Assembly (NCBI GenBank): GCA_042091695.1
Contig: JBELHA010000036.1
Coordinates: 1-33,762, forward strand
DNA from: Flavicella sp042091695
Lineage (GTDB): Bacteria > Bacteroidota > Bacteroidia > Flavobacteriales > Flavobacteriaceae
Direction: 5' to 3'
DNA: 33,762 bases
Shown here: positions 15,708 through 24,337 of the stretch, in pieces
Layout of the letters: each line of letters opens with the position of its first letter
How positions within the stretch are numbered: position 1 is the first letter of the stretch
Position numbers and translations under genes: made by a program
Notes under the pieces: model-generated
What the model saw: only the letters and a program-made list of their open reading frames with translations
The model's database searches: none
Told to the model about the DNA's origin: nothing

Positions 15708-17315
15708 ATGAAAAAAAAATTCGTATACATCTTATTTTTGTCTTTTTTTTGGGGGTTCTCTCAAGAAGATATTGCTTTGCAAGTAAAAACAGATACGACG
15801 CAAATACGAATAGGCGAACAATTTGAATTCGCTATCGAGGTAAACCAAGCAGCATCTGTTCGCTTTCCTGAATTGGAAGGCTTAGGTAGTTTGGAACTTA
15901 TTTCTTCTGAAAAAGTAGATACATTGGAGCGTTCATTTCTTAAAAGATATACGCTTACTGGTTTCGATAGTGGTAGTTTTTATATCCCTAAACAAGAAGT
16001 ATTCATCAATAAGAAAACGTATTTTACAGATTCTATTCTTATTGCAGTTGCTACTGTTGCTGTAGATACCTTACAACAGAAACCATTTCCAAACAAAGCC
16101 ATTGCTGAAGAGCCTTTTATTTTAGACGATATAAAACCCTATTTGCTTTGGGTTTACTTGTTTTTAGGAATTGCATTATTGGTTTTGGTGATTTATCTTT
16201 TTGTAAAAAAGAAAGAAATTGCAACATCAAAAAAAGCCAAAAAAGTAATACCTGCTTTTAAAGAGGCACTCCAAAAGCTAGATGCTTTGGACAATAAGTC
16301 TTTATTGGAAAGTAATGAGATCAAAGAATATTATATTGAATTGACAGAAATTCTAAGAGTGTATCTAGGTAGAGAAGTCAATGTTCCTACCTTAGAAGCA
16401 ACTACTGCAGAGTTGATAGCACTCATAGAAGCAGAAAATAAAAAAGCAGCTATTGGTATTTCAAAAGAAGCATTTACTTCTATCGAACAGTTTTTGAAGC
16501 ACGCAGATTTTGTCAAATTTGCCAAACTTCGTCCTGCATTGCATGAAATTCAACAAGACCGCTCATTAGCAGCCTCATTGGTCAAAGAGCTTGATACCGT
16601 ATTGACACCGCACAATCAAAAACTACAAACTGCTGCTTTGGAAAAAGAAAAATTAGAACGAGAAAGCCAAGCAGTTGTTCCTAAAGAAATCAGTAAAAGA
16701 ACCCTGTATTTTGCAGGTATCATTGTTGTGTTACTGATTGCTATTTCTGTTTTTTCTTACACGATATTTAAAAATAATAAGGCCGTAAAAGCGCTTACTA
16801 AAGGTACTACTCCTCAAGAACAAACAACCTCGGTATCTTGGGAAACACAATCCTTTGGGTCGCCAGCCTTGACTTTAGAAGCTCCTGTTTCTATTTCCTT
16901 ACAAAACGACAAAGTTCCGCAGCAAGTAAAAAGTGTGCTCGAAGACCTAAAAGAATATGCTTATGAAGACACTTCTAAAAACGTTCAAATAGCAATTACG
17001 GCACTCAAATATACCGCTCAAGTAACACCTGACGCAGAACAAGTATTGCAAACTTCACTAGAGGCTTTGCAAGAAACTTCAGGTATTGAAGATTTTGAAT
17101 ATGAAAGAAGTCCGTTGAACTTAGAAAATGGTTCTCAAGGAATTTCCTTATCGGGAAGTTATCAGGAAGCAGGAGTAAGGGTGCGTTTTTCATTGCTAGG
17201 ATTTTCTTCAGATACAAATGTTTGGCAAGTATTTACAAAGCATTTAGAAAGTGATACCGAAACGGCTACCCTTATAGAAACTATGAGACAAACCATAACT
17301 ATAGAATTAGAATAA
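15708..17315 (+). CDS. BatD-like membrane protein with two TM segments
   Basis: About 535 aa. The ATG at 15708 is preferred over one seven codons upstream because it begins a compact signal peptide (MKKKFVYILFLSFFWGFSQ). A periplasmic beta domain resembling the N-terminal BatD unit (DTTQIRIGEQFEFAIEV) covers about 20-120. The first TM helix is at about 144-166. A cytoplasmic helical region follows, including HADFVKFAKLRPALHEI, which recurs in flavobacterial proteins of this operon position. The second TM is at about 331-351, and a periplasmic C-terminal domain of about 185 aa follows. The stop is one base before the batA ATG, so expression is tightly coupled. The function is inferred only from the cluster. 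Confidence 0.8.
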   Translation: MKKKFVYILFLSFFWGFSQEDIALQVKTDTTQIRIGEQFEFAIEVNQAASVRFPELEGLGSLELISSEKVDTLERSFLKRYTLTGFDSGSFYIPKQEVFINKKTYFTDSILIAVATVAVDTLQQKPFPNKAIAEEPFILDDIKPYLLWVYLFLGIALLVLVIYLFVKKKEIATSKKAKKVIPAFKEALQKLDALDNKSLLESNEIKEYYIELTEILRVYLGREVNVPTLEATTAELIALIEAENKKAAIGISKEAFTSIEQFLKHADFVKFAKLRPALHEIQQDRSLAASLVKELDTVLTPHNQKLQTAALEKEKLERESQAVVPKEISKRTLYFAGIIVVLLIAISVFSYTIFKNNKAVKALTKGTTPQEQTTSVSWETQSFGSPALTLEAPVSISLQNDKVPQQVKSVLEDLKEYAYEDTSKNVQIAITALKYTAQVTPDAEQVLQTSLEALQETSGIEDFEYERSPLNLENGSQGISLSGSYQEAGVRVRFSLLGFSSDTNVWQVFTKHLESDTETATLIETMRQTITIELE

Positions 17316-17316
17316 C

Positions 17317-18324
17317 ATGTTGAACTGGTCCAATTTTGAATTTGTTTCACCTCATTTTTTATGGGGACTATTAGTACTTCCTTTGGTACTAGTATGGTTT
17401 GTATACAGTCATAAAAAGCAGTCGGCGACCTTAAAAGTTACCACTACAAAAGGTTTTGAAACGACAAGTTCTATAGTGCCTTTGCTAAAAAATAGTTTGT
17501 ATGTATTACGTCTTTTAGGGATTGCTTTATTGTTTATCGCTTTGGCAAGACCTAGAAATGTCGAGGTGAGCAAACGTACAAAATCAAACAAAGGAATTGA
17601 TATTGTCATGGCTATTGATGTGTCGGGAAGTATGTTGGCAAAAGATTTAAAACCCAACCGTCTGGAGGCCTTGAAAAAGGTAGCTTCCAATTTTGTAACA
17701 CAAAGACCCAATGACCGTATTGGAATAGTCGTCTATGCCGGAGAGAGTTATACGCAAACACCAATCACAAGCGATAAGAGAATTGTCAGAAATACGATAC
17801 GTTCCATTGAGTATGGTCAGGTTGAAGATGGAACAGCTATCGGAATGGGCTTGGGGTCTTCTATCAACAGGTTGAAAGATAGTAAGGCAAAAAGTAAAGT
17901 CATCATACTGCTGACAGATGGTGTAAATACAGCAGGTTTTATAGACCCTAGAACTGCTGCTGAATTGGCAAAAGAATTGAATATAAAAGTATATACAATT
18001 GCCATTGGAACTAATGGAATGGCGTTGTTTCCTTATGCAAAAGATTACCGCGGGAACTTACAATATAGAAAGCAAAAAGTTGAAATTGATGAAGCTTTGT
18101 TGAAACACATTGCCTCCGAAACAAATGGAAAGTATTTTAGGGCTACTGACAATGTAAAACTACAGTCTATTTACCAAGAGATCAACAAACTCGAAAAGAC
18201 CAAAATAGAAGAGTTTAAGTACTATAACTACCAAGAACAATTCCGCGTATTTGTGCTGTTAGCAATGTGTTTCTTCTTTTTAGAGTACCTATTGCGAAAC
18301 ACTGTTTTTAGAAGTTTTATTTAA
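17317..18324 (+). CDS. batA: BatA, membrane-anchored vWA protein
   Basis: A 335-aa inner-membrane protein with TM helices near residues 12-30 and 58-78 and one near 306-326. They enclose a vWA domain whose MIDAS D101-V-S-G-S105 is intact; EDGTAIGMGL and LLTDGVNTAGF complete the metal site. The domain should face the periplasm in the aerotolerance (Bat) complex. The gene is one base after the BatD-like gene and 15 nt before batB. The MIDAS suggests metal-dependent capture of a partner, probably the TPR or BatD-type proteins encoded downstream; this is inference from the family. Confidence 0.93.
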   Translation: MLNWSNFEFVSPHFLWGLLVLPLVLVWFVYSHKKQSATLKVTTTKGFETTSSIVPLLKNSLYVLRLLGIALLFIALARPRNVEVSKRTKSNKGIDIVMAIDVSGSMLAKDLKPNRLEALKKVASNFVTQRPNDRIGIVVYAGESYTQTPITSDKRIVRNTIRSIEYGQVEDGTAIGMGLGSSINRLKDSKAKSKVIILLTDGVNTAGFIDPRTAAELAKELNIKVYTIAIGTNGMALFPYAKDYRGNLQYRKQKVEIDEALLKHIASETNGKYFRATDNVKLQSIYQEINKLEKTKIEEFKYYNYQEQFRVFVLLAMCFFFLEYLLRNTVFRSFI

Positions 18325-18339
18325 GTGTAAAAAGAGATT

Positions 18340-19380
18340 ATGTATAGATTAGAATCACCGAGTTATTTTTATTTATTTGTACTACTTCCTATACTAGTAG
18401 TGCTCTTTTTATTCGTCTATTGGTGGAAGAAAAAAACACAGAAAACATTTTCTGAATTAGGTTTATTGGAGCAATTGGCTCCCAATTATTCCTTTTTCAA
18501 GGGACTATTAAAATTATTAGTGCTGTCTCTTAGTTTTTCATTTTTGATCCTTTCATTGGTAAACCCTAAAATGGGAACCCAATTGAAAACAGTCAAAAGA
18601 GAAGGGGTAGATTTGGTGTTTGCTTTGGATGTTTCTAAGAGTATGTTGGCTCAAGATATCGCTCCAAATAGACTAGAGAAGTCCAAACAATTGATTTCTA
18701 AGACCATTGAAAAACTAGGAAGTGATCGTGTAGGAATTATTGTATATGCAGGAAATGCGTATCCTTTACTTCCAATTACTACAGACCATGCCTCCGCAAA
18801 TATGTTTCTTCAAAATGCCAATCCAGACATGGTATCTAGTCAAGGAACAGCCATCAACGAAGCATTGAACTTGGCAAAAACCTATTACAACAATGAAGAA
18901 CAAACCAATAAATTTTTAGTCATTCTTTCAGATGGTGAAGACCACGAATCCAATACGGTTGAATTGGCTGAGACTTTATCAGAAGAAGGGATCAAGGTAT
19001 TCACCGTGGGAGTTGGTACAGAAAAAGGTGGACCAATACCAGTGAAGGTCAATGGGAGAAACCTTTACAAGAAAGATCGAGCAGGAGAGGTGGTGATTAC
19101 CCATAGAAATCCAGCAGTATTAGAAGGTATCGCTGACAAGGCTTCTGGTTTTTATATCGATGGCAACAAGACAAATGCAACGGTAGAAGCTTTGATAGAA
19201 GTAGTTTCAAATGCACAGAAACACGAGTTTGAAACCAAGCAATTTTCAGATTATAAGGATCAATTTCAATGGTTTGTTGCCATTGGGTTGTTTTTTATTC
19301 TTTTGGATACTTTTTTGTATGAAAAAAAGACCAAGTGGTTGCAAAAAGTAGATTTGTTCAATGAGAAAAAACAGTCTTAA
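18340..19380 (+). CDS. batB: BatB, membrane-anchored vWA protein
   Basis: A 346-aa paralogue of BatA with the same topology: TM helices near residues 10-28 and 53-73, a vWA domain at about 90-280, and a C-terminal TM near 309-327. The MIDAS is D97-V-S99-K-S101, so DxSxS is kept although the middle Gly is Lys. SSQGTAINEAL and ILSDGEDHES supply the other metal ligands. BatA and BatB are expected to work as a pair. The next gene starts 49 nt downstream. Confidence 0.93.
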   Translation: MYRLESPSYFYLFVLLPILVVLFLFVYWWKKKTQKTFSELGLLEQLAPNYSFFKGLLKLLVLSLSFSFLILSLVNPKMGTQLKTVKREGVDLVFALDVSKSMLAQDIAPNRLEKSKQLISKTIEKLGSDRVGIIVYAGNAYPLLPITTDHASANMFLQNANPDMVSSQGTAINEALNLAKTYYNNEEQTNKFLVILSDGEDHESNTVELAETLSEEGIKVFTVGVGTEKGGPIPVKVNGRNLYKKDRAGEVVITHRNPAVLEGIADKASGFYIDGNKTNATVEALIEVVSNAQKHEFETKQFSDYKDQFQWFVAIGLFFILLDTFLYEKKTKWLQKVDLFNEKKQS

Positions 19381-19429
19381 AATAGTTTTTTTAGTGGAAC
19401 TAAAAGATAGTTAAAACAAATATATAACG

Positions 19430-20086
19430 ATGAAACGAATACAGTTCTTAATTTTCCTATGTTGTTTTTCTGTATCCTATGGGCAGCAAGATACCATTGT
19501 TCAAAAAAGAGTAGCACGTAGCTTTGTAAGAGAAGGAAATGCCCTTTTCAAGAAAGATAAGACTGCTCAAGCGGCTATATCTTATAAAAAAGCAATCACA
19601 GCTTCCGGAACCTATTACAAAGGCGCATACAATTTAGGAAATGCTCTTTTTCAACAAAAAAATTACAAAGAAGCAGCACCACAGTTTGAATTGGCAGCCC
19701 AAAGTACTGCTGATAAAATCGAAAAAGGAGCTGCTTATCACAATTTAGGTAATGTGCATATGGCAGAAAAAGCCTACGAAAAAGCCATTACTGCATTTAA
19801 AAATAGTTTGAGAAACAATCCTTCAGACAATGAATCACGTTATAATTTAGCACATGCTTTAAAAGCCTTGAAAAAACAAAAAGATGACGAGGAAAAGAAC
19901 AAACAGCCACCTCCATCAGAATATGCTAAAAGAATGAAGAAAAAAGCAGACAAACTATTGAACTCGTTTCAGTTTGCAGCTGCTTTACAACTGCTAGATG
20001 CTGCACTTGAAAAAGATGCAACAGTGTCCAATTACAAAGAATACATGCAACATCTTCAGGATGTCATTGAAATACAAAACAAATGA
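19430..20086 (+). CDS. batC: periplasmic TPR protein of the Bat cluster (BatC-like)
   Basis: A 218-aa secreted protein with a signal peptide (MKRIQFLIFLCCFSVSYGQ) and about three TPR units at residues 30-145: VREGNALFKKDKTAQAAISYKKA, YNLGNALFQQKNYKEAAPQFELAA, and YHNLGNVHMAEKAYEKAITAFKNSLRNNPSDNESRYNLAHALK (written here only as landmarks around 55, 70 and 100-145). A charged helical tail follows and contains one more TPR-like pair (FAAALQLLDAALEKD). In many flavobacteria the BatC protein continues into a D/K/Q-rich segment and a tail ending EKDW. Here that part lies in the next gene, which overlaps this one by 4 bp (ATGA). Confidence 0.85.
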   Translation: MKRIQFLIFLCCFSVSYGQQDTIVQKRVARSFVREGNALFKKDKTAQAAISYKKAITASGTYYKGAYNLGNALFQQKNYKEAAPQFELAAQSTADKIEKGAAYHNLGNVHMAEKAYEKAITAFKNSLRNNPSDNESRYNLAHALKALKKQKDDEEKNKQPPPSEYAKRMKKKADKLLNSFQFAAALQLLDAALEKDATVSNYKEYMQHLQDVIEIQNK

Positions 20087-20667
20087 AAAAAGTAATTTAC
20101 CTCTCTTTATTATTGATCGGTTCCGTCTGCTTTGCACAGCAGTCTGCGAAAGGTTTTTTTGACAATGGTGCCAAGGATTTTGTCTACAGCAAACTAGAGA
20201 AAGCTACCGCAACAGTAGATAAAGGCCTACAGCAATATCCTTCGGATACCGCCCTTTTGGCATTGAAAGAAAAATTAGAAGCAGCCAAAAAGAAAAAAGA
20301 ACAGCAACAAAATAACGACCAAAACAAAGACCAAAACAAAGACNNNNNNNNNNNNNNNNNNNNNNNNNNNNNNNNNNNNNNNNNNNNNNNNNNNNNNNNN
20401 NNNNNNNNNNNNNNNNNNNNNNNNNNNNNNNNNNNNNNNNNNNAAGACAAAGACAAGGACCAAAAAGACCAAGACAAAGACCAAGACAAAGACAAGGATA
20501 AGGGCAAGGACGATAAGAAAAAAGCACAACCTCAACCTGGAAAAATGTCACCTGCTCAAATTCAGCAGTTACTAGAAACGATGCGTAATGAAGAGCAAAA
20601 AACTCAGAAAAAAGTCAATGCTCAAAAAGTAAAAGCACCAAAGAGAACACAAGAAAAAGATTGGTAA
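20083..20667 (+). CDS. D/K/Q-repeat protein with BatC-type C-terminus, interrupted by assembly gap
   Basis: A secreted protein with a signal peptide (MKKVIYLSLLLIGSVCFAQ) and one TPR-like helical pair at about 24-65. A low-complexity tract rich in Lys, Asp, Gln and Asn follows, then the C-terminal region PGKMSPAQIQQLLETMRNEE ending EKDW, which matches the usual end of flavobacterial BatC. The tract contains 100 N (20344-20443), so the true length is unknown. The annotated 194 residues keep the frame only if the real gap length equals 1 modulo 3. The D/K frame is the same on both sides, which supports one continuous gene. It starts within the stop of the TPR gene. Confidence 0.75.
   Translation: MKKVIYLSLLLIGSVCFAQQSAKGFFDNGAKDFVYSKLEKATATVDKGLQQYPSDTALLALKEKLEAAKKKKEQQQNNDQNKDQNKDXXXXXXXXXXXXXXXXXXXXXXXXXXXXXXXXXXDKDKDQKDQDKDQDKDKDKGKDDKKKAQPQPGKMSPAQIQQLLETMRNEEQKTQKKVNAQKVKAPKRTQEKDW
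20344..20443. other. assembly gap of exactly 100 N
   Basis: One hundred unknown bases sit inside the GAC/AAA/CAA-rich repeat. Exactly 100 is the conventional size for a gap of unknown length, and the flanking repeats explain why assembly failed. Confidence 0.97.
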
Positions 20668-20705
20668 TACCCCAACAGGTATACAAATCTGAAAACCGTA
20701 TATAG

Positions 20706-22475
20706 ATGAAATCATATTTTTTAAACACAGTATTGTTTTTTATCACAACAATTTCGTTGGCTCAGGTAACTTTTACTACAAAGGTCAGTAAGAAAAAGTT
20801 AGGAGTAAACCAACGACTTCGTGTTGAGTACACAGTTAACAAACAAGGTGGAGATCATTTTGCACCACCGAGCTTTCAAAATTTTGAAGTTTTGGGAGGT
20901 CCTAGCCAGTCTGTAAATCAATCTTGGATCAATGGAAAGTCATCCTACGCTCAAACCTACACGTATATCATAGCACCATTGAAAAAAGGAGCGCTAACAG
21001 TTCAAGGAGCAACGATTGAATACAAAGGCAAAAGAATTCAATCTAATCCTATTGTAGTATCTGTAGTAGCCGCTACTGAATTACCCAAAAATCCTAATGA
21101 TCCAGACTATATCGCCAATCAAAATGTACACCTAGAGGTGTTGATTTCTAATAAAAAGCCCTACGTTGGTGAGGGAATTTATGTAGAATACCGTTTGTAT
21201 TTTAGCAATAAAATTGGAATCAATGATTTTGATTTTAAAGAATTACCTGCATATAAAGGATTTTGGAATCAAGAGATTAAAATAGATCAGATTCAGGCCA
21301 AGAATGGCCAATATGACGGAGAAGATTACCGCTATTTTACCCTAAAGAAAACCGTTTTAATTCCTCAAAAATCAGGAAAACTATACCTAGAACCTATTCG
21401 AACTGATTTGATACTAGGTGTTCCAACAGGACGTGGTGACTTTTTTGGAAATCCTATTACTAGAAACATACGTAAGTCTTTTAAAACATTCAAACAGACT
21501 ATTCGTGTAAAACCAGTACCTACTGATGGAAAACCAGCAGATTTTAACGGTGCAGTTGGGGATTTTTCATTGGCAGTTACTTCCAGTAAACCAGCATTAA
21601 AAGCCAATGAATCTACTCAATTGAAAGTAAGTGTATCTGGTAAAGGAAACTTAAAATTATTTGAGATACCTAGTTTGTCAACCCCAAAAGAATTAGAAGT
21701 ATACGCTCCAGAACACCAAGAAAATTTGCGTACCTCAGTATCAGGAATTCGAGGGTTGCAAGGCGAAGTTTTTGACCAGTATACTGTAGTCCCTGAGTTC
21801 AAAGGAAAGTATAAAATACCTAAAGTTTCTTTTTCTTATTTCAATCCTAAAGAGAAGAAATACCATACTTTGGTCTCTGATGCAGTCTATGTAAACGTAA
21901 CAGAAGGAAAGGAATTATTGAGCACTACTTCAGGATCCACAACATTGCCTACTCAACAACGTGTCAAAGCAAATGCATCTTTCCGTTATATCGCCAATCA
22001 CACAGTTTTTGAGTCAGCAGCCAAAGAAAATTTCTTTAAATCGACACTCTTTTATGGTTTGTTATTATTCCCATTACTATGTATTCCTTTAGGTATTTTT
22101 GTGGGTAGAAAACAAAAACAACGCGCAGATGATTTGATTGGGTCCCGCACTAGAAAAGCGGATAAGTTGGCTCGTAAATATTTGTCGCAAGCCAAGAAAC
22201 AACTCGGAAAGAAAGAAGCTTTCTACATTGCATTGGAAAAAGCACTTTACAACTATTTAAAGGCCAAGTTGCAGATTGAAACATCAGAAATTTCAAAAGA
22301 ATATATTAGAGAATTACTAGAAGCTAGAACGGTGACCTCAGCGACTATCGCGGATTTTATTGCTGTTCTTGACGATTGTGATTTTGCACGTTATGCTCCA
22401 GTAACAGATGTCATGATGCATGAAGAGTTTGCAAAGGCCAAAGAAGTCATTACAGCACTGGACAAACAACTTTAA
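20706..22475 (+). CDS. batD: BatD, oxygen-tolerance protein
   Basis: A 589-aa membrane protein with a signal peptide (cleavage after SLA, near residue 19). Repeated BatD beta domains fill about residues 20-400: VTFTTKVSKKKLGVNQRLRV, VGEGIYVEYRLYFS, and KLFEIPSLSTPKELEVY. One TM helix is at about 440-460 (FYGLLLFPLLCIPLGIFVG). A cytoplasmic helical domain of about 125 aa follows (YIALEKALYNYLKAKLQ, DCDFARYAPV). The length is typical of Bacteroidota BatD. It is preceded by a 38-nt gap and followed by batE after 24 nt. It is presumed to bind the periplasmic TPR proteins and BatA/BatB. Confidence 0.92.
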   Translation: MKSYFLNTVLFFITTISLAQVTFTTKVSKKKLGVNQRLRVEYTVNKQGGDHFAPPSFQNFEVLGGPSQSVNQSWINGKSSYAQTYTYIIAPLKKGALTVQGATIEYKGKRIQSNPIVVSVVAATELPKNPNDPDYIANQNVHLEVLISNKKPYVGEGIYVEYRLYFSNKIGINDFDFKELPAYKGFWNQEIKIDQIQAKNGQYDGEDYRYFTLKKTVLIPQKSGKLYLEPIRTDLILGVPTGRGDFFGNPITRNIRKSFKTFKQTIRVKPVPTDGKPADFNGAVGDFSLAVTSSKPALKANESTQLKVSVSGKGNLKLFEIPSLSTPKELEVYAPEHQENLRTSVSGIRGLQGEVFDQYTVVPEFKGKYKIPKVSFSYFNPKEKKYHTLVSDAVYVNVTEGKELLSTTSGSTTLPTQQRVKANASFRYIANHTVFESAAKENFFKSTLFYGLLLFPLLCIPLGIFVGRKQKQRADDLIGSRTRKADKLARKYLSQAKKQLGKKEAFYIALEKALYNYLKAKLQIETSEISKEYIRELLEARTVTSATIADFIAVLDDCDFARYAPVTDVMMHEEFAKAKEVITALDKQL

Positions 22476-22499
22476 AAACACCTAAAAAGTAAAAACAAG

Positions 22500-23342
22500 A
22501 TGAAAAGTATGAATTCATTTACCAAAGCAGCAATGAGTTTTTCTGTGTTGACTGCTATGAGATCTATTTTTACAGGAATATTGGTTTTCACCCTGTGCAC
22601 AGTTTCTTTTGCTCATGAATTCCATGGGAACCAAGAGTCTCAAGAGTCCATTGTACAATTCGAGAAGGCCAATGAGTTGTATCGGAATTCTTCTTACAAA
22701 GAAGCGATTGTGATTTATGAATCTATAGAACAGTCAGGCACTATTTCTGCTGACTTGTATTACAACTTAGGAAATGCCTATTACAAGACCAATGAGGTTG
22801 CTGCCTCCATTTACAATTATGAAAAGGCATTGCAATTGAACCCCACAAACAAGGAAGATATTCTTACGAATTTGACCTATGCCAAACGCATGACGATTGA
22901 TGTGATAGAGGCTTTACCAAAGACCTTTTTACAACGAATAGAAACAGATTATGTAGAAAGCATGTCATACGACCAGTGGGCTTATTTGTCTGTTATTGGT
23001 TCTTTTTTGACAGCAATTCTATTTTTACTGTTTTATTTTTCATTTGTACCCTTGCAAAAACGCCTTTATTTTATTGGTAGTACGCTTGGTTTGTTCATAC
23101 TTATTGTTTCGCTTTCCTTCTCAATTTTACAATACAATACCGTACAAAAAACGCAGGAGGGAATATTGTTTACACCGAAAGTAGGTGTGAAAAATGCACC
23201 TTCACAAATAAGTGAAGAAGTTTTTGAACTGCACGAGGGAACCAAGGTTTCAATCATTGATCGCGTAGATGTCTGGTTACAAATTAAATTGGCAGATGGA
23301 AAAAAAGGCTGGCTACTCTCTGAGCATTTGAAAGAATTGTAA
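22500..23342 (+). CDS. batE: BatE-like TPR/SH3 membrane protein
   Basis: A 280-aa protein with an N-terminal export signal (hydrophobic core about 21-38), TPR repeats at about 48-130 (YYNLGNAYYKTNEVAASIYNYEKAL written here as two landmark helices near 87-111), two TM helices at about 160-180 and 189-210, and a bacterial SH3 domain at about 218-280 ending DGKKGWLLSEHLKEL. It is the last gene of the cluster; a strong terminator starts 20 nt after the stop. Several Met codons occur early (1, 4, 12, 20), so the exact start is uncertain. Confidence 0.88.
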   Translation: MKSMNSFTKAAMSFSVLTAMRSIFTGILVFTLCTVSFAHEFHGNQESQESIVQFEKANELYRNSSYKEAIVIYESIEQSGTISADLYYNLGNAYYKTNEVAASIYNYEKALQLNPTNKEDILTNLTYAKRMTIDVIEALPKTFLQRIETDYVESMSYDQWAYLSVIGSFLTAILFLLFYFSFVPLQKRLYFIGSTLGLFILIVSLSFSILQYNTVQKTQEGILFTPKVGVKNAPSQISEEVFELHEGTKVSIIDRVDVWLQIKLADGKKGWLLSEHLKEL

Positions 23343-23361
23343 TGCGCTATTACTTCCACCT

Positions 23362-23399
23362 AAAAAAAGCCTTAAACATTGTTGTTTAAGGCTTTTTTT
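23362..23399. terminator. strong bidirectional terminator after batE
   Basis: A perfect 17-bp stem (23362-23378 with 23383-23399) and a 4-nt loop, with seven A at the 5' edge and seven T at the 3' edge. It lies between the convergent batE and MscS genes and should end both transcripts. Confidence 0.93.
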
Positions 23400-23421
23400 G
23401 GTCGGTTTAAGCAGTTTATTA

Positions 23422-24240
23422 CTATTTGTGAAGATGTACATCCATTTGCGGGTAAGGGATGTTGAGACCTTCAGAATTAAATCGGTTGTATACATTTTCA
23501 TTCATGTCAAAGAATACGTCCCAATAGTCTTCTGCTTTAGTCCATACACGGACAACAAAGTCTACCGAACTATCTCCAAGACCAGAAACAGCTATAAAAG
23601 GTTTGTGTGCCTCTGTATCTTGTAAAATTCTCTTGTCTTCATCAATAAGTGATTGCAAGACTTTTCTTGTTTTTTCAGTGCTGTCACCGTAGCCTACACC
23701 AAAAGTGAAATCTACCCTTCTAAAAGGTTCTACAGAATAATTTGTCAAAGATGCTGTAGACAATCCACCGTTGGGAACAACGATCGTTTTGTTGTCTAAG
23801 CTTTTGAGAACCGTATTGAATATTTGTATTTCGGATACTACACCTTGATAGCCTTGAGCATCGATAAAATCACCCACCTTAAAAGGTTTGAACAATAATA
23901 TAATGACGCCCCCTGCAAAATTTTGTAAGGTGCCCGAGAGTGCAACACCGACTGCCAATCCAGCAGCTCCTAATAAGGCTACAAACGAGGTCATTTCTAT
24001 GCCCATCATAGTCAATACAGTAATTATCAACAATAGTTTTAATGACACCCCGACGATGCTATTTAAAAAAGGTTTTAGTGTAGGATCTGCAGTTGTCTTT
24101 TCGAGTATTTTAGCAAAGGCTTTTGCAATTCCTTTGATAATTAGGGACCCAATGATCCATACACCGATGGCACCGAGTAACTTCAACCCATAAGTACTCG
24201 TAATTTCTATAATTTGATCTGTTATTATTTTGTAATCCAT
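23422..24240 (-). CDS. small-conductance mechanosensitive channel (MscS family)
   Basis: A 272-aa inner-membrane channel with three TM helices: about 18-40, 60-82, and the pore-lining helix 90-115 with the Gly/Ala pattern LGAAGLAVGVALSGTLQNFAGG. The MscS beta domain follows (FKPFKVGDFIDAQGYQGVVSEIQIF, visible near 117-141, and VVPNGGLSTASLTNYS). A C-terminal alpha/beta domain comes last. The size matches the short MscS type. It releases solutes under hypo-osmotic shock. It is a single gene, with its 3' end facing the batE terminator. Confidence 0.95.
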   Translation of the reverse strand: MDYKIITDQIIEITSTYGLKLLGAIGVWIIGSLIIKGIAKAFAKILEKTTADPTLKPFLNSIVGVSLKLLLIITVLTMMGIEMTSFVALLGAAGLAVGVALSGTLQNFAGGVIILLFKPFKVGDFIDAQGYQGVVSEIQIFNTVLKSLDNKTIVVPNGGLSTASLTNYSVEPFRRVDFTFGVGYGDSTEKTRKVLQSLIDEDKRILQDTEAHKPFIAVSGLGDSSVDFVVRVWTKAEDYWDVFFDMNENVYNRFNSEGLNIPYPQMDVHLHK

Positions 24241-24337
24241 AAAATGATAAGTTTAAAATCAACCTTAAGTTACGATATTTAATATTATCTACGTGGATTT
24301 ATCAATCTTTTAGCTGAGGTTTTTTTATTTTTACGCT

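Noticed and set aside
20184..20551. Minus-strand open frames across the N gap
   Set aside because: They arise from the lack of stops in the repeat and in the N run; the plus frame has a signal peptide and the BatC-type tail.
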